Shown one piece after another: positions 15,294 to 24,118 of a DNA stretch of 35,574 bases (positions within the stretch are counted from its first letter, which is position 1; each line of letters opens with the position of its first letter). This stretch comes from Elusimicrobia bacterium GWB2_63_16 (GTDB taxonomy: Bacteria > Elusimicrobiota > Elusimicrobia > Elusimicrobiales > UBA9959): contig MGTZ01000039.1 in NCBI GenBank assembly GCA_001799715.1, positions 1-35,574 on the forward strand, in the 5' to 3' direction. The position numbers were made by a program, and so were the translations under genes. The notes under the pieces are model-generated. The model made no database searches, was not told the DNA's origin, and saw only the letters and a list, made by a program, of their open reading frames with translations.

Positions 15294-17192
15294 CTAGCCG
15301 CAGCACTTGAAGAAGCTGACCGAGAGCGGCGGCAGGGTGAGCGACAGGGAATAAGGCCGGCCGTGCGAGGCGTAGGCCCCGGCCGTCACGCCGCCCATGT
15401 TGCCCATGCCGCTGCCCCAGTAGGTGACGGCGTCGCTGTTGAGCAGTTCCTTCCAGAAGCCGCCGCGGGGCACGCCCACGCGGTAGCCGTGGCGCGGCAC
15501 CGGGGTGAAATTGCAGACCACCAGCACGTCGTCGCCGGGCTTGTCGCCCTTGCGGAGGAAGGCGGTAACGCTCTGCTGCGAGTCGTTGGCGTCCACCCAG
15601 TCGAAACCGGCCGGATTGCAGTTAAGCTCGTGCAGCGCGGGCTCGGCCTTGTAGAGCGCGTTGAGGTCCCGCACCCAGTTCTGCATGCCGCCGTGCGGCG
15701 GGTAGCCGGCCTGGTGCCAGTCCAGGCTGCGGTCGTGGTTCCACTCCCCCCACTGGGCGAACTCGCTGCCCATGAACATCAGCTTCTGCCCGGGCTGGGC
15801 GTACATGCCGCCGTAGAGCAGGCGGAGGTTGGCGAACTTCTGCCAGTCGTCGCCGGCCATCTTGCCCAGCATCGAGCCCTTGCCGTGCGTCACCTCGTCG
15901 TGCGAGAACGGCAGCACGAAGTTCTCCCCCCAGGCGTAGAGCATGCGGAAGGTGAGGTCGTTGTGGTGGTATTTGCGGAACACGGAATCGCGCGAGAAAT
16001 AGCGCAGCGTGTCGTGCATCCAGCCCATGTCCCACTTCAGGCCGAAGCCCAGCCCGCCTATGTAGGTGGGGCGCGACACCATGGGCCAGGCGGTGGACTC
16101 CTCGGCGTAGGTCTGCGCGTCGGGGAAGTTCTGGTAGACCACGTGGTTGAACTGCTTGAGGAAGGCTATGGCCTCCAGGTTCTCGTTGCCGCCGTGCTTG
16201 TTGGGCACCCACTGGCCGGCCTTGCGGGAATAGTCCAGGTACAGCATGGAAGCCACGGCGTCCACGCGCAGGCCGTCCACGTGGAACTTGTCCAGCCAGA
16301 ACAGCGCGGAGGAGAGCAGGAAGCTCTTAACCTCGTTGCGGCCGAAATTGAAGATGGCGCTGCCCCAGTCGGGGTGGTAGCCCTGGCGCGGGTCGGCGTG
16401 CTCGTAGAGGCAGGTGCCGTCGAACCTGGCCAGGCCGTGCGCGTCCGAGGGGAAATGCGCGGGGACCCAGTCGAGGATCACGCCGATGCCGGCCTGGTGC
16501 AGCGAGTCCACCAGGGACATGAAGTCCTGCGGCGTGCCGTAGCGGGACGTCGGGGCGAAATAGCCGGTGGTCTGGTAGCCCCACGAGCCGTAGAAGGGGT
16601 GCTCGGTGACTGGCATCAGCTCCACGTGGGAGAAGCCCATGTACTTCAGGTAGCCGGGCAGCTGCTCGGCCAGCTCGCGGTAGGTCAGCGGGATATTGTC
16701 GCCCTTACGGCGCCAGGAGCCCAGGTGCATTTCATAGATGGAGACCGGGCTCTTGAGGCCCACCTTGGCGCCGCGCTCCTTCATCCAGGCGGCGTCGCCC
16801 CACTCGTAGTCGAGCGTGGCCACCACGGAGGCCGTCTTGGGCGACTCCTCGGCGGCGAAGGCCACGGGGTCGGCCTTCTCGGCGCTGAAATTGTCGAAAT
16901 TGGAAACGATGAAATACTTGTAGTTCTGGCCGGCGACCACGCCGGGAATGAAGCCCTCCCAGATGCCGGAGGCGCCGCGCTGGTGCAACTGGTTGCGGCC
17001 CTTGTCCCAGCCGTTGAAGTCGCCTATCACGAACACCTGCCGCGCGTTCGGGGCCCAGACGGCGAAATGGGTGCCGTCCACGCCGTCCACCGTGGCCAGG
17101 TGGGCGCCGAGCGCGTCGTAGAGGCGCAGATGGTTGCCCTCGTTGAAGAGGTAAAGGTCCTGGTCGGAGAGGAGTTTAATATTATTGGCCAT
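15294..17192 (-). CDS. glgB: 1,4-alpha-glucan branching enzyme (GH13)
   Basis: It transfers alpha-1,4-glucan segments to 6-positions, making the branches of glycogen. A CBM48-like beta-sandwich lies at about residues 30-110 ([20 protein letters not shown]), followed by the (beta/alpha)8 barrel. Catalytic residues in GH13 order are Asp311 in [12 protein letters not shown], Glu364 in YAEESTAWP and Asp432 in [14 protein letters not shown]-terminal all-beta domain ends with LPPLSVSFF. At 633 residues it matches GlgB forms lacking the extra N-terminal module. I use the ATG at 17192 (AGGA upstream); a TTG at 17222 would add ten unlikely residues. The epimerase gene follows. It is divergent from rsmH, with 68 nt for both promoters. 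No other glg gene is in the window. Confidence 0.95.
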   Translation of the reverse strand: MANNIKLLSDQDLYLFNEGNHLRLYDALGAHLATVDGVDGTHFAVWAPNARQVFVIGDFNGWDKGRNQLHQRGASGIWEGFIPGVVAGQNYKYFIVSNFDNFSAEKADPVAFAAEESPKTASVVATLDYEWGDAAWMKERGAKVGLKSPVSIYEMHLGSWRRKGDNIPLTYRELAEQLPGYLKYMGFSHVELMPVTEHPFYGSWGYQTTGYFAPTSRYGTPQDFMSLVDSLHQAGIGVILDWVPAHFPSDAHGLARFDGTCLYEHADPRQGYHPDWGSAIFNFGRNEVKSFLLSSALFWLDKFHVDGLRVDAVASMLYLDYSRKAGQWVPNKHGGNENLEAIAFLKQFNHVVYQNFPDAQTYAEESTAWPMVSRPTYIGGLGFGLKWDMGWMHDTLRYFSRDSVFRKYHHNDLTFRMLYAWGENFVLPFSHDEVTHGKGSMLGKMAGDDWQKFANLRLLYGGMYAQPGQKLMFMGSEFAQWGEWNHDRSLDWHQAGYPPHGGMQNWVRDLNALYKAEPALHELNCNPAGFDWVDANDSQQSVTAFLRKGDKPGDDVLVVCNFTPVPRHGYRVGVPRGGFWKELLNSDAVTYWGSGMGNMGGVTAGAYASHGRPYSLSLTLPPLSVSFFKCCG

Positions 17193-17224
17193 GGTGTTTA
17201 TCCTGTTATCTGAATAATACAATA

Positions 17225-17260
17225 TTGACCGCCCCGGCGGTTTATCGCTAACATTGGATT
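17225..17260 (+). promoter_or_regulatory. Leaderless promoter of rsmH
   Basis: TTGACC (17225-17230), an 18-nt spacer and TAACAT (17249-17254) are followed by 6 nt and the ATG at 17261. There is no SD. This is one of the two most complete promoters of this class in the window. Confidence 0.72.
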
Positions 17261-18322
17261 ATGACCGAAGAGGCCCCCAAGCCCCATAAACGCCGCGAGC
17301 GCTACAGCGGCAAACACCCGCGCAATTTCGCGCAAAAATATAAAGAGCTGGACCCGGCCAGGTACGCCGAACAGATAGAGCATATCATCGCCAAGGGCCT
17401 CACGCCGGCCGGCACGCACCGGCCCATCTGCGTGGACGAGATCCTGAAGATCCTCGATCCAAAGCCGGGCGAGACCGCCTTCGACGCCACGCTGGGCTAC
17501 GGCGGCCATACGAGGAAGCTGCTGGAAAAACTGCTGCCCGGAGGACGGCTGTTCGCGGTGGACGTGGACACGGTGGAGATGCCCAAGACCGAGGCGCGCC
17601 TGCGCGCCGAGGGCTACGGCCCGGAAGCCCTGGTAGTACGCAAAATGAATTACGCCGGCATCCTGGGCCTGCTGGGCGAGGCCGGCGGCGGCTTCGACTG
17701 CGTGCTGGCCGACCTGGGCGTGTCGTCTATGCAGCTCGACAATCCCGAGCGCGGCTTCACCTACAAGGCCGACGGCCCGCTGGACCTGCGCCTCAATCCC
17801 GAGCGCGGCCGCCCGGCCTCAGAATTTCTTAAGACCGTCTCCCGCGATAAGCTCGCCGCCCTCCTGGAGGAGAACGCCGACGAGCCCCACGCGCTGACCA
17901 TAGCCGCGGCCATCAAGGAAAGCCCGGCGGCCATCCTCACCACCGCGAATCTGGCCGAAACCGTGCGGGCCGGACTCAAGCGCGCCCACCCCAAGCTGGG
18001 CGAGGACGTGGTCAAGAAATCCCTGCAGCGCGTCTTCATGGCGCTGCGCATAGAGGTCAACGACGAGTTCAGCGCGCTGGACCGCTTCCTGGCGGCCCTG
18101 CCCTGGTGCCTCAAACCCGGCGGCCGCGCGGCCATCCTGACCTTCCACTCCGGCGAGGACCGCCGCGTGAAGAAGGCCTTCGCCAAGGGCGAGGCCGAAG
18201 GTTTGTACTCCGCCGTCTCCCCCGCCCCGGCGCGGCCTTCCCCGGCCGAGCGCCGCTCCAACCCCCGCTCCGCCTGCGCCAAGCTGCGCTGGGCCGTGCG
18301 CTCTCCCGCGCCGGCGGCCTGA
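17261..18322 (+). CDS. rsmH: 16S rRNA (cytosine-1402-N4)-methyltransferase
   Basis: An SAM-dependent methyltransferase for N4 of C1402 in the ribosomal decoding centre. Family marks are HRPICVDEIL near the start of the domain, ATLGYGGHT (SAM motif I), ADLGVSSMQLDNPERGFTY, DGPLDLRLN, RVFMALRIEVNDE, ILTFHSGEDRRVKKAF and RSACAKLRWA. It differs from standard RsmH in having a 45-residue basic N-terminal extension and the change FHSLEDR to FHSGEDR. It also sits outside the usual division and cell-wall (mraZ-ftsL) cluster. It could be the only RsmH or a divergent paralogue. The start is supported by a -35/-10 pair with leaderless spacing. The baeRF gene follows on the same strand after about 120 nt. 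Confidence 0.92.
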   Translation: MTEEAPKPHKRRERYSGKHPRNFAQKYKELDPARYAEQIEHIIAKGLTPAGTHRPICVDEILKILDPKPGETAFDATLGYGGHTRKLLEKLLPGGRLFAVDVDTVEMPKTEARLRAEGYGPEALVVRKMNYAGILGLLGEAGGGFDCVLADLGVSSMQLDNPERGFTYKADGPLDLRLNPERGRPASEFLKTVSRDKLAALLEENADEPHALTIAAAIKESPAAILTTANLAETVRAGLKRAHPKLGEDVVKKSLQRVFMALRIEVNDEFSALDRFLAALPWCLKPGGRAAILTFHSGEDRRVKKAFAKGEAEGLYSAVSPAPARPSPAERRSNPRSACAKLRWAVRSPAPAA

Positions 18323-18446
18323 ATACTTGCGCCGGCGGCCCCGAAATATTGTATTCTGTGCTTGGGTAAGGGTTAAGAATAACAACAAGCTTTCCACCGG
18401 TCCGCGCCGCGGGCCATAACCCCATTTGAAAGGGGGAGTCATGATA

Positions 18447-19592
18447 ATGAAGAGAGAGGAATTAAAAGCGCTCATGGACGTGAGGACGGGGCCCTGCGTC
18501 TCGATCTATTTGCCCACGGAGAAGGGCAGTATAGAGACGAGGCAGAACCCGGTGCGCCTGCGCAAACTGCTCAAGGAGGCCGAACACAAGCTGCTGGCCT
18601 CGGGGACCAGGACGCTGGACGCCAAAGACCTGCTGGCGCCCGCGAGGCAGATGCTGGAAGATAACCTGTTCTGGCAGTACCAGAGCGGCGGGCTGGCCGT
18701 TTTCCTGTCCCGCGGGATAAAGCGGGCCTATACGCTGCCGCTGGCCTTTACCGAGATGGCCGCCGTGAACGACAGGTTCTGCGTGCGGCAGCTGCTGCCG
18801 TTTTTCGCCGAGGACGGGCGCTATTGCGTGCTGACGCTGAGCCAGCGCTCGGTACGGCTGTTCCAGTGCACCCGGCACAGCGTGGCCGAGGCGGACCTGA
18901 GCCAGGCCCCCAAGAGCGTCGCGGACCTGCTGGAGCTCAACGCCGGAGAGAAGCAGCTGCAGTTCCACGCCAACGGCGCGGGGCGCGGCGCGCGCGGCGG
19001 CGGGGCCGGCATGTTCCACGGCCACGCCGAGGACACGGACGAGGCCAAGGAGAACATCCTGGTCTATTTCCACGGCGTCAACCGGGCGGTCAACTCGCTG
19101 ATAGGCTCCAACGGCCCGCTGGTGCTGGCCGGCGTGGACTACCTGACGCGCATTTACGAGAAAGCCAACACTTACCCCCGCCTGGCCGAGGACCGCATCA
19201 CCGGCAACCCGGCCGAGTTGAGGCCGGAAGAGCTGAAGGACAGGGCCTGGGAGATAGTGCGGCCCGGCTTCGAGGCGGGAGCCAGGGCGGCGGCGGCGGT
19301 GTTCGAACAGCTGCAGGGCACGCCGCGGGCTTCCAACCACCTCAAGACCATACTCGCGGCCGCCAACGACGGCAGGGTGGCCACGCTGCTGGTGTCGGCC
19401 AGGGACCAGCGCTGGGGCATCTACGACGACGCCTCCGGCGTGATAGATCTCCACGCCAAGCCGGACCCGGCCGACATGGAGCTGCTGGAGCTGTGCGCGG
19501 CGCGCACGCTGGACCACGGCGGCCAGGTATACGCCCTGGAGCCCGAGCGCATGCCGGGCCGGGCGCCCGCGGCGGCCGTCTTCAGGTACTGA
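18447..19592 (+). CDS. baeRF-domain protein (bacterial archaeo-eukaryotic release-factor homologue)
   Basis: It resembles the bacterial baeRF families (distant relatives of eRF1/Pelota) proposed to act at ribosomes. Seen are the N-terminal block TGPCVSIYLPTEKGSIETRQ, QNPVRLRKLLKEAE, a middle LSQRSVRLFQ strand, and a Gly-rich loop (NGAGRGARGGGAGMFHG) in the place of the release-factor GGQ loop, without a GGQ itself. The C-terminal part (HLKTILAAANDGRVATLLVS then WGIYDD) resembles the eRF1 domain 3 or L7Ae-like fold. I favour the ATG at 18447 because the SD AGGGGGAG (18431-18438) is 8 nt away; ATG 18441 would be too close. Lying behind rsmH, it suggests a translation theme. A bidirectional terminator follows. 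Confidence 0.78.
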   Translation: MKREELKALMDVRTGPCVSIYLPTEKGSIETRQNPVRLRKLLKEAEHKLLASGTRTLDAKDLLAPARQMLEDNLFWQYQSGGLAVFLSRGIKRAYTLPLAFTEMAAVNDRFCVRQLLPFFAEDGRYCVLTLSQRSVRLFQCTRHSVAEADLSQAPKSVADLLELNAGEKQLQFHANGAGRGARGGGAGMFHGHAEDTDEAKENILVYFHGVNRAVNSLIGSNGPLVLAGVDYLTRIYEKANTYPRLAEDRITGNPAELRPEELKDRAWEIVRPGFEAGARAAAAVFEQLQGTPRASNHLKTILAAANDGRVATLLVSARDQRWGIYDDASGVIDLHAKPDPADMELLELCAARTLDHGGQVYALEPERMPGRAPAAAVFRY

Positions 19593-19604
19593 AGCCGGAC
19601 AATG

Positions 19605-19636
19605 AAAAAGCCGGGCCGAGGGGCCCGGCTTTTTTC
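19605..19636. terminator. Bidirectional terminator between the baeRF and aminopeptidase genes
   Basis: AAAAAGCCGGGCC pairs with GGCCCGGCTTTTT, with A-tract and T-tract on opposite sides. The convergent genes end at 19592 and 19649. Confidence 0.92.
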
Positions 19637-19648
19637 ATGCCCGCTGTT

Positions 19649-20791
19649 TCAGCGCAGCAGCGCGCCCTTCTCTGCCCAGATCTTCTCCATAGCCTGCCGC
19701 GGCGCGGGCCGCGGCGCGTCCAACTCGCGCGCTATCACGCCCAGCAGTTCCACCAGGCCGTGGAAATCCGCCGCCGCCACATGCTCCTGACCCACGCGGG
19801 CCTTCTTACCCCTGGCCACGCCGTCGAGGTCGGCCATGTTGTGGTAATTGCCCAGCGGCAGGCACAGGCAGGTGGAACTGAGGCCGTAGAAAGAGAAAGC
19901 CGAGGCCTCGCAGACCCCGCCCGGCATCAGCTTGCGCTGGAATTTAAAGGCCGGGTTGGCCTTCTGGTAGGCCGCCGCGGCGTTGGAGACCAGATTGGTC
20001 AGCTCCGGCGTGAACACGCTCATCCTGTCGCCCACGCGCACTATGGGGCCGCCGCCGATGGGCGAATCGTGCGGGAAACTGCGGGAACATTCCAGGCAGA
20101 CCAGGCGGGCGTTCTTCGGGATGGTGCCGCCGCGCGCCGCGCCGATGGCGCCCACGAAGCCCACCTCCTCGGCCCGGGTGAACAGCAGCGCGGTATGGGC
20201 CAGTTTTTTGTCCCTCGATATGCCGTCGTAGGCGGTCAGCGCCGCCGCAACGGCGGCCAGGTCGTCGCAGGCCTGGGTGTAGGCCACGCCTTTCTTTATC
20301 GAAGCCGCGGGGAACTTCCAGCGCCCGAGACAGCCCGGCTTCAGCGGGGCGGGCCCGGCCAGCCGGGCCGTGACCGTCTTGAAAGGCTTGGCCGCCGGGT
20401 CCAGCGAGGTCACCCGGGCGGGGTAGCTGCGGGACAGGTCTTCGGAGAAGATCTCTATGGCCGCGTCCTTGAAATAGGCGTCCTGCACGCCGCCGCGGAA
20501 TTCCAGCCGCAACTCCCGGCCCTCGGCGGAGAGCACGATAAAAGCCGGGTGGTCCAGGTGGGCGGTGATGAACAGCGGGGGGTTGCGGCGGCACGCGCGC
20601 TTAAAATCGGCGCGGGTTATCAGCAGGTTGCCGTGCCTGTCGCTCGCAAGGGCGAGGTGGGGCCGGGCTTCGACCCAGGCCCCCACGAAACGGATAACGG
20701 CCCCTTCGTGCGCGGCCGCCGTGGGCAGCGAGGTGACTTCAAGCAGGAATTTCTCGCGTCTCTTGAGCTCGGCTGAACTGGTCTTTTTCAT
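19649..20791 (-). CDS. M42/M28-like zinc aminopeptidase
   Basis: A co-catalytic metallopeptidase of the clan MH type. Visible candidate ligand motifs are FITAHLDHPAF (HxD), ACDDLAAVAAAL (bridging Asp), FTRAEEVGFVGA (Glu-Glu, catalytic base and ligand), LVCLECSRS and LPLGNYHNMAD (terminal His). This order fits M42 glutamyl aminopeptidases, and the low similarity of the flanks suggests a divergent subgroup. There is no signal peptide, so it probably acts on peptides in the cytoplasm. The start is uncertain: ATG 20791 follows GGAGG but at only 3 nt, while ATG 20848 would add 19 Arg/Ala-rich residues. It diverges from the ChaN-like gene. Confidence 0.82.
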   Translation of the reverse strand: MKKTSSAELKRREKFLLEVTSLPTAAAHEGAVIRFVGAWVEARPHLALASDRHGNLLITRADFKRACRRNPPLFITAHLDHPAFIVLSAEGRELRLEFRGGVQDAYFKDAAIEIFSEDLSRSYPARVTSLDPAAKPFKTVTARLAGPAPLKPGCLGRWKFPAASIKKGVAYTQACDDLAAVAAALTAYDGISRDKKLAHTALLFTRAEEVGFVGAIGAARGGTIPKNARLVCLECSRSFPHDSPIGGGPIVRVGDRMSVFTPELTNLVSNAAAAYQKANPAFKFQRKLMPGGVCEASAFSFYGLSSTCLCLPLGNYHNMADLDGVARGKKARVGQEHVAAADFHGLVELLGVIARELDAPRPAPRQAMEKIWAEKGALLR

Positions 20792-20888
20792 AAGCCTCCG
20801 TCCCGGGCCGCCGGCTGAACGCCGCGCGGCCAGGTTTAGTTTTAGCATTTTTCACCGCGGCTCCGGAAAGGGGCCGGCCAGTTTTTAA

Positions 20889-20900
20889 TATAATTGAAAT
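20889..20900 (+). promoter_or_regulatory. Leaderless-type promoter of the ChaN-like gene
   Basis: A perfect TATAAT (20889-20894) with 6 nt before the ATG at 20901; no SD and no clear -35. Confidence 0.6.
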
Positions 20901-21920
20901 ATGAAGACTTTACTCTTTTCCCTGCTGCTGGTACTGCCCCTGGCCCTCTCGGCCAAACCCGTGAAGAAGCCCGAAGCCAATATAGAGAAGAGGAAAGCCG
21001 CGGCCGTTGAGGCCCCGGTAGTGCTGACCACCTCCGCCCCCAATTTCTGCCTGTTCGGCGGCCAGAGCGGCAAGCCCGCCAAGGGCGAGGCCGCCTTCAT
21101 GAGCGTGGTCTGGAAGAACGACGTGGTCTACGTCGGCGAGACGCACGACCAGGCGCTGGACCACCTGGCGCAGTACGAGGCGCTCAAGGCCATGAAGATA
21201 GCGCGCGGCTCGCGCATCGCCGTCGGCTTCGAGATGCTTAACCAGACGCTGCAGCCGGTGCTGGACGATTACGCCGCCGGCCGCATCACCGAGGAGGAAT
21301 TCCTCACCCGCGCGGACTGGAAGAAAGAATGGGGCTTCGACTTCGCCATGTACAAGCCGCTGTTCGATTTCATCGTGGCCAACAAATTGCGCGCGCTCGC
21401 GCTGAACGTGCCGCGCAAGGTGGTGGGCAAGGTGGCCCGCACCGGCCTGGCCAGCCTGACGCCGGAGGAGAAAGCTTTCCTGCCCGAGAAGGTGGAGATC
21501 ACCGGCCACAAGAAGTACAACGAGTACCTGAAGGCCACTTTCGGCGCGCACGGCGACTCGCCCATGGCCAAGATGTTCACCGTGGAGAATTACCTGGCCT
21601 CGATGGCCGCCTGGAACGAGGGCATGGGCGCGCGCGTGGCCGATTTCCTGACGGTTAATCCCGGCTACGCCGTGCTGGTAGTGGCGGGCAACGGCCACCT
21701 GCTCTACAACGCCGCCATCCCCGCCTCGGTCAAGGCGCGCGTGAAAGGCGTGCGGCAGGCCTCCTTCTACACCGAGCAGGCCGCCGCCTGCCCCGAGACC
21801 ATGCCCAAGGAGCACCGCGACATGGCCAACTACGTGTGGTACATCAACCACCCGCCCAAGCCCGAACCCGCGCCGGCCGCCATGCCCGCGGTCAGCACCG
21901 CCCCAGCCGCGGCGCAGTAA
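20901..21920 (+). CDS. Exported ChaN-like haem/iron-regulated protein
   Basis: A short signal peptide (LLFSLLLVLPLALSAK) and a charged linker precede a ChaN-type domain. Family-typical segments are VVYVGETHDQALDHLAQYEAL, VGFEMLNQTLQPVLDDYAAG, DWKKEWGFDFAMYKPLFDFI, LALNVPRKVV and VVAGNGHLLY. ChaN-like proteins bind haem or are iron-regulated; the fold relates to the EreA/TIKI hydrolase superfamily, so an enzymatic role is possible. The GETHD and GNGH motifs place His residues where that superfamily has its active-site pocket. The C-terminus is a Pro/Ala tail. It starts with leaderless spacing behind TATAAT. An MFS transporter follows 24 nt downstream, suggesting a shared uptake or efflux task, possibly for iron or haem. 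Confidence 0.85.
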   Translation: MKTLLFSLLLVLPLALSAKPVKKPEANIEKRKAAAVEAPVVLTTSAPNFCLFGGQSGKPAKGEAAFMSVVWKNDVVYVGETHDQALDHLAQYEALKAMKIARGSRIAVGFEMLNQTLQPVLDDYAAGRITEEEFLTRADWKKEWGFDFAMYKPLFDFIVANKLRALALNVPRKVVGKVARTGLASLTPEEKAFLPEKVEITGHKKYNEYLKATFGAHGDSPMAKMFTVENYLASMAAWNEGMGARVADFLTVNPGYAVLVVAGNGHLLYNAAIPASVKARVKGVRQASFYTEQAAACPETMPKEHRDMANYVWYINHPPKPEPAPAAMPAVSTAPAAAQ

Positions 21921-21944
21921 GCCGCGGCCGGCGGCCGCCACTCC

Positions 21945-23198
21945 ATGTCAAACCCCCTGCGCAGCTACGCCGCCGGCTTCACCGCCTTCAGCTCCAACGC
22001 CAGGAATTTCCTGCTGCTGACAGGCCTGATGTCGTTCGCGCAGAGCGTCTTTTCCCTGGTCTTCAACCTCTACATACTCGAACTCGGCTACGACCGCGAC
22101 TTCCTGGGCGTCATAGGCTCCATCCCCAACCTCACCGTGGCGGCGCTGGCCATACCGCTGGCCGTGTTCTGCGCGGCGCTGTCGGCGCGCAAGGCGCTGC
22201 TGGCCTCGCTGGGCCTGAACTTCGCGGCCATGGCCGGCCTGGCCTCTTTCACCGGCCGCGGCCCGCTGATGTTCTTCTCGGCGCTGTCGGGGGCCTCGGC
22301 CGCGCTGCTGGCCATCACGGCACTGCCGCTGATGGCGCGCAGTTCCTCCGAGCGGGAGCGCCAGCATCTCTTCAGCTTCCAGTTCGCGGTCTCCATGACC
22401 GCCGCCTTCGCCGGGAACCTGGTAAGCGGCTGGCTGACCAGCTTCTGGGCCTCGGGCTTTTACGGCGGCGGCGAGGGCGCGCAGGCCTACCGCGCCACCA
22501 TGCTGGCCGCCTGCGCGCTGCTGCTGGCGGCCGTGCCGCCGGCCCTGCGCATCCGCGAGCGGCGGGAAGGCGCTCCCGGCGGCGCCGCCTTCGCCTCGCT
22601 CCCCCCGGGCCTGGCGCTGCTGGTGCTGGCCCCCCAGCTCATCATCGCTTTCGGGGCCGGCATGATCATGCCCTTCCTCAACATCTTCTTCAAATCCGGC
22701 TTCGCCCTGCCCATCTCCAGCCTCGGCTTTTTCATGGCGCTGATGCCGCTGGCCATGGCCGCCGGCGGCCTCATAGGCCCCTGGCTCGTCGGCAGGCTCG
22801 GCCGCGTGCGCGCCATGATAGCCTTCCAGTCCCTCTCCATCCCTTTCCTGGCCACCATGGGCTTCTCCGGCCTGCTGCTGCCCACCGTGCTGGCAACCTT
22901 CGCGCGCACCATGCTGATGAACGCCAGCTGGCCGGTCTACAGCGTCTTCATGCTGGGGCATTTCCCCGCCTCGCAGCACCAGGCCGCCAGCGCGCTCTAT
23001 ACCGCCGGCTGGAACCTGGCCTCGGCCGCCGCCGCGCGGCTCAGCGGGCGGCTGCAGATGGACTTCGGCTTCACGCTGCCTTTCCTGATCACTATCACCT
23101 GCTACAGCGCGGCCACGCTGCTGCTCTCGCGCAAGTTCCTGAAAGAGGACAGCAAAAAGCCGGTCGCCGCCACCGCCATAAAAGAAGAGGCTGAATAA
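21945..23198 (+). CDS. Major facilitator superfamily transporter
   Basis: 417 residues with about twelve hydrophobic helices in two halves separated by a charged loop (RIRERREGAPGG at about 200). The first half has FSLVFNLYILELGYDRDFLGVIGSIPNL, a usual MFS helix 1-2 region. Helices 4-5 and 7-11 are rich in Gly/Ala/Ser, as in drug or sugar-phosphate efflux members. The substrate is not evident. There is no SD; the gene begins 24 nt after the ChaN-like stop within a GC-rich stretch and is most likely read from the ChaN-like promoter. A hairpin followed by T5 ends the unit. Confidence 0.9.
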   Translation: MSNPLRSYAAGFTAFSSNARNFLLLTGLMSFAQSVFSLVFNLYILELGYDRDFLGVIGSIPNLTVAALAIPLAVFCAALSARKALLASLGLNFAAMAGLASFTGRGPLMFFSALSGASAALLAITALPLMARSSSERERQHLFSFQFAVSMTAAFAGNLVSGWLTSFWASGFYGGGEGAQAYRATMLAACALLLAAVPPALRIRERREGAPGGAAFASLPPGLALLVLAPQLIIAFGAGMIMPFLNIFFKSGFALPISSLGFFMALMPLAMAAGGLIGPWLVGRLGRVRAMIAFQSLSIPFLATMGFSGLLLPTVLATFARTMLMNASWPVYSVFMLGHFPASQHQAASALYTAGWNLASAAAARLSGRLQMDFGFTLPFLITITCYSAATLLLSRKFLKEDSKKPVAATAIKEEAE

Positions 23199-23230
23199 GG
23201 CCGCCTCCCTTGCGGCGTCGGCCTCTTTTT
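23198..23230 (+). terminator. Probable terminator after the MFS gene
   Basis: AGGCCG (23198-23203) can pair with CGGCCT (23219-23224), with an inner GCCGC/GCGGC alternative, followed by a T tract at 23226-23230. The stem begins within the stop codon. Confidence 0.6.
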
Positions 23231-23262
23231 CCTATCATTCTTTCAGGTTTAGGGAGGATAAA

Positions 23263-24051
23263 ATGAAAATATTACTGAACATAGCGCTGGCGCTGGCCGT
23301 AGCCGCGCCCGGCCTCTGCCAGGCCGGCGAAGAGGCCGCGCAGAAGAAGAACCTGCTTACCCGCGACGAGGTGACGGTCTTCAAAAAGAAGCTGGTGACC
23401 GTGCTGGACGCCATGGGTCTGCCGCCGGCCGGCTTCGCCAGGCAGAAGGACGATTTCAACCTGCCCACGGAATTCTACCTGGAGAAAGGCAAACTGGTCT
23501 CCAACCAGGCCGGCGCCAGGCGCCATTTCGCCATCAAGGGCCTGAAGGAGGCCGAGGCGGCCAACAAGCAGGCCGGCGTGGACTACCAGAAAAAGATCCT
23601 CGAAGCGCAGGCCAAGGGCGACTACCAGGAGATGACCCGCATCATGCAGGAGATGCAGACCAAGACCAGCCAGACCACGCTGGCCGGCGTTAAGGCCCAG
23701 GAAGAGAAGAAGCTGCCCATAGAGGTGCAGGTGGAATTCAACCGCTCCGAACAGACCGGCATAGACCCGGACCTGGTGGTGGTGGAGCAGGCGGGCGTGC
23801 TGGGGCTCAAGACCCAGCAGGGCGAGGAAGGAGATCCGAAAGAGACCGTGACCCTCTACTTCCAGCCCGTCACGCTCAAGGATACCAAGACCCTCTCGCA
23901 GATAGAGCTTAAGACCGGGCCGGTGCCGGCCAAGACCAGCGTCTCTTCCATAACCATAGAACTGGAAGGTCCCGCGGCCGACGTGGAGGCCTGGGCGGCG
24001 CGCGTAGACTTCAAAAAGGTGCTGGCGCAGATAGACGCCACCGTGAAGTAA
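23263..24051 (+). CDS. Exported protein of unknown function (262 aa)
   Basis: I do not recognise a family. A clear signal peptide (ILLNIALALAVAAPGLCQAG) is followed by a soluble, Lys/Glu/Gln-rich protein. The middle (about residues 90-145) is a predicted long helix, possibly a coiled coil (AEAANKQAGVDYQKKILEAQ and TRIMQEMQTKTSQTTLAGVK). The C-terminal 100 residues look like beta-strands (IEVQVEFNRS, TVTLYFQPVTL, VSSITIELEG) ending in a short amphipathic helix. A Cys within the signal peptide (GLCQAG) could form a weak lipobox (PGLC), so a lipoprotein is possible. It has a strong SD (GGGAGG, 23252-23257) and its own terminator, so it is monocistronic. Confidence 0.83.
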   Translation: MKILLNIALALAVAAPGLCQAGEEAAQKKNLLTRDEVTVFKKKLVTVLDAMGLPPAGFARQKDDFNLPTEFYLEKGKLVSNQAGARRHFAIKGLKEAEAANKQAGVDYQKKILEAQAKGDYQEMTRIMQEMQTKTSQTTLAGVKAQEEKKLPIEVQVEFNRSEQTGIDPDLVVVEQAGVLGLKTQQGEEGDPKETVTLYFQPVTLKDTKTLSQIELKTGPVPAKTSVSSITIELEGPAADVEAWAARVDFKKVLAQIDATVK

Positions 24052-24070
24052 GGCGGAAGCGCTTTAAAAG

Positions 24071-24102
24071 GGAAAGGCCCGCTCAGGCGGGCCTTTCCTT
24101 TT
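24071..24102. terminator. Terminator between the exported protein and amylase genes
   Basis: A 12-bp stem GGAAAGGCCCGC/GCGGGCCTTTCC with a TCAG loop is followed by T4 on plus. On minus the hairpin is followed by CTTTT, so it can serve both convergent genes. Confidence 0.88.
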
Positions 24103-24118
24103 CGCTCGGCAGGCTGGG

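Noticed and set aside
15264-17213. 649-codon open frame on plus, antisense to glgB
   Set aside because: It is the complement of a clear GH13 gene in high-GC DNA. Its translation is His/Val/Gly-rich low-complexity sequence with no family resemblance.
18824-20776. 650-codon open frame crossing the baeRF gene, a terminator and the convergent aminopeptidase gene
   Set aside because: It runs through a strong bidirectional terminator and overlaps two well-supported genes; the sequence is Arg/Gly/Ala-rich without motifs.
21836-23194. 452-codon open frame overlapping the MFS gene on the same strand
   Set aside because: The +1 frame of a clear transporter; the product is Arg/Ala/His-rich and non-hydrophobic.
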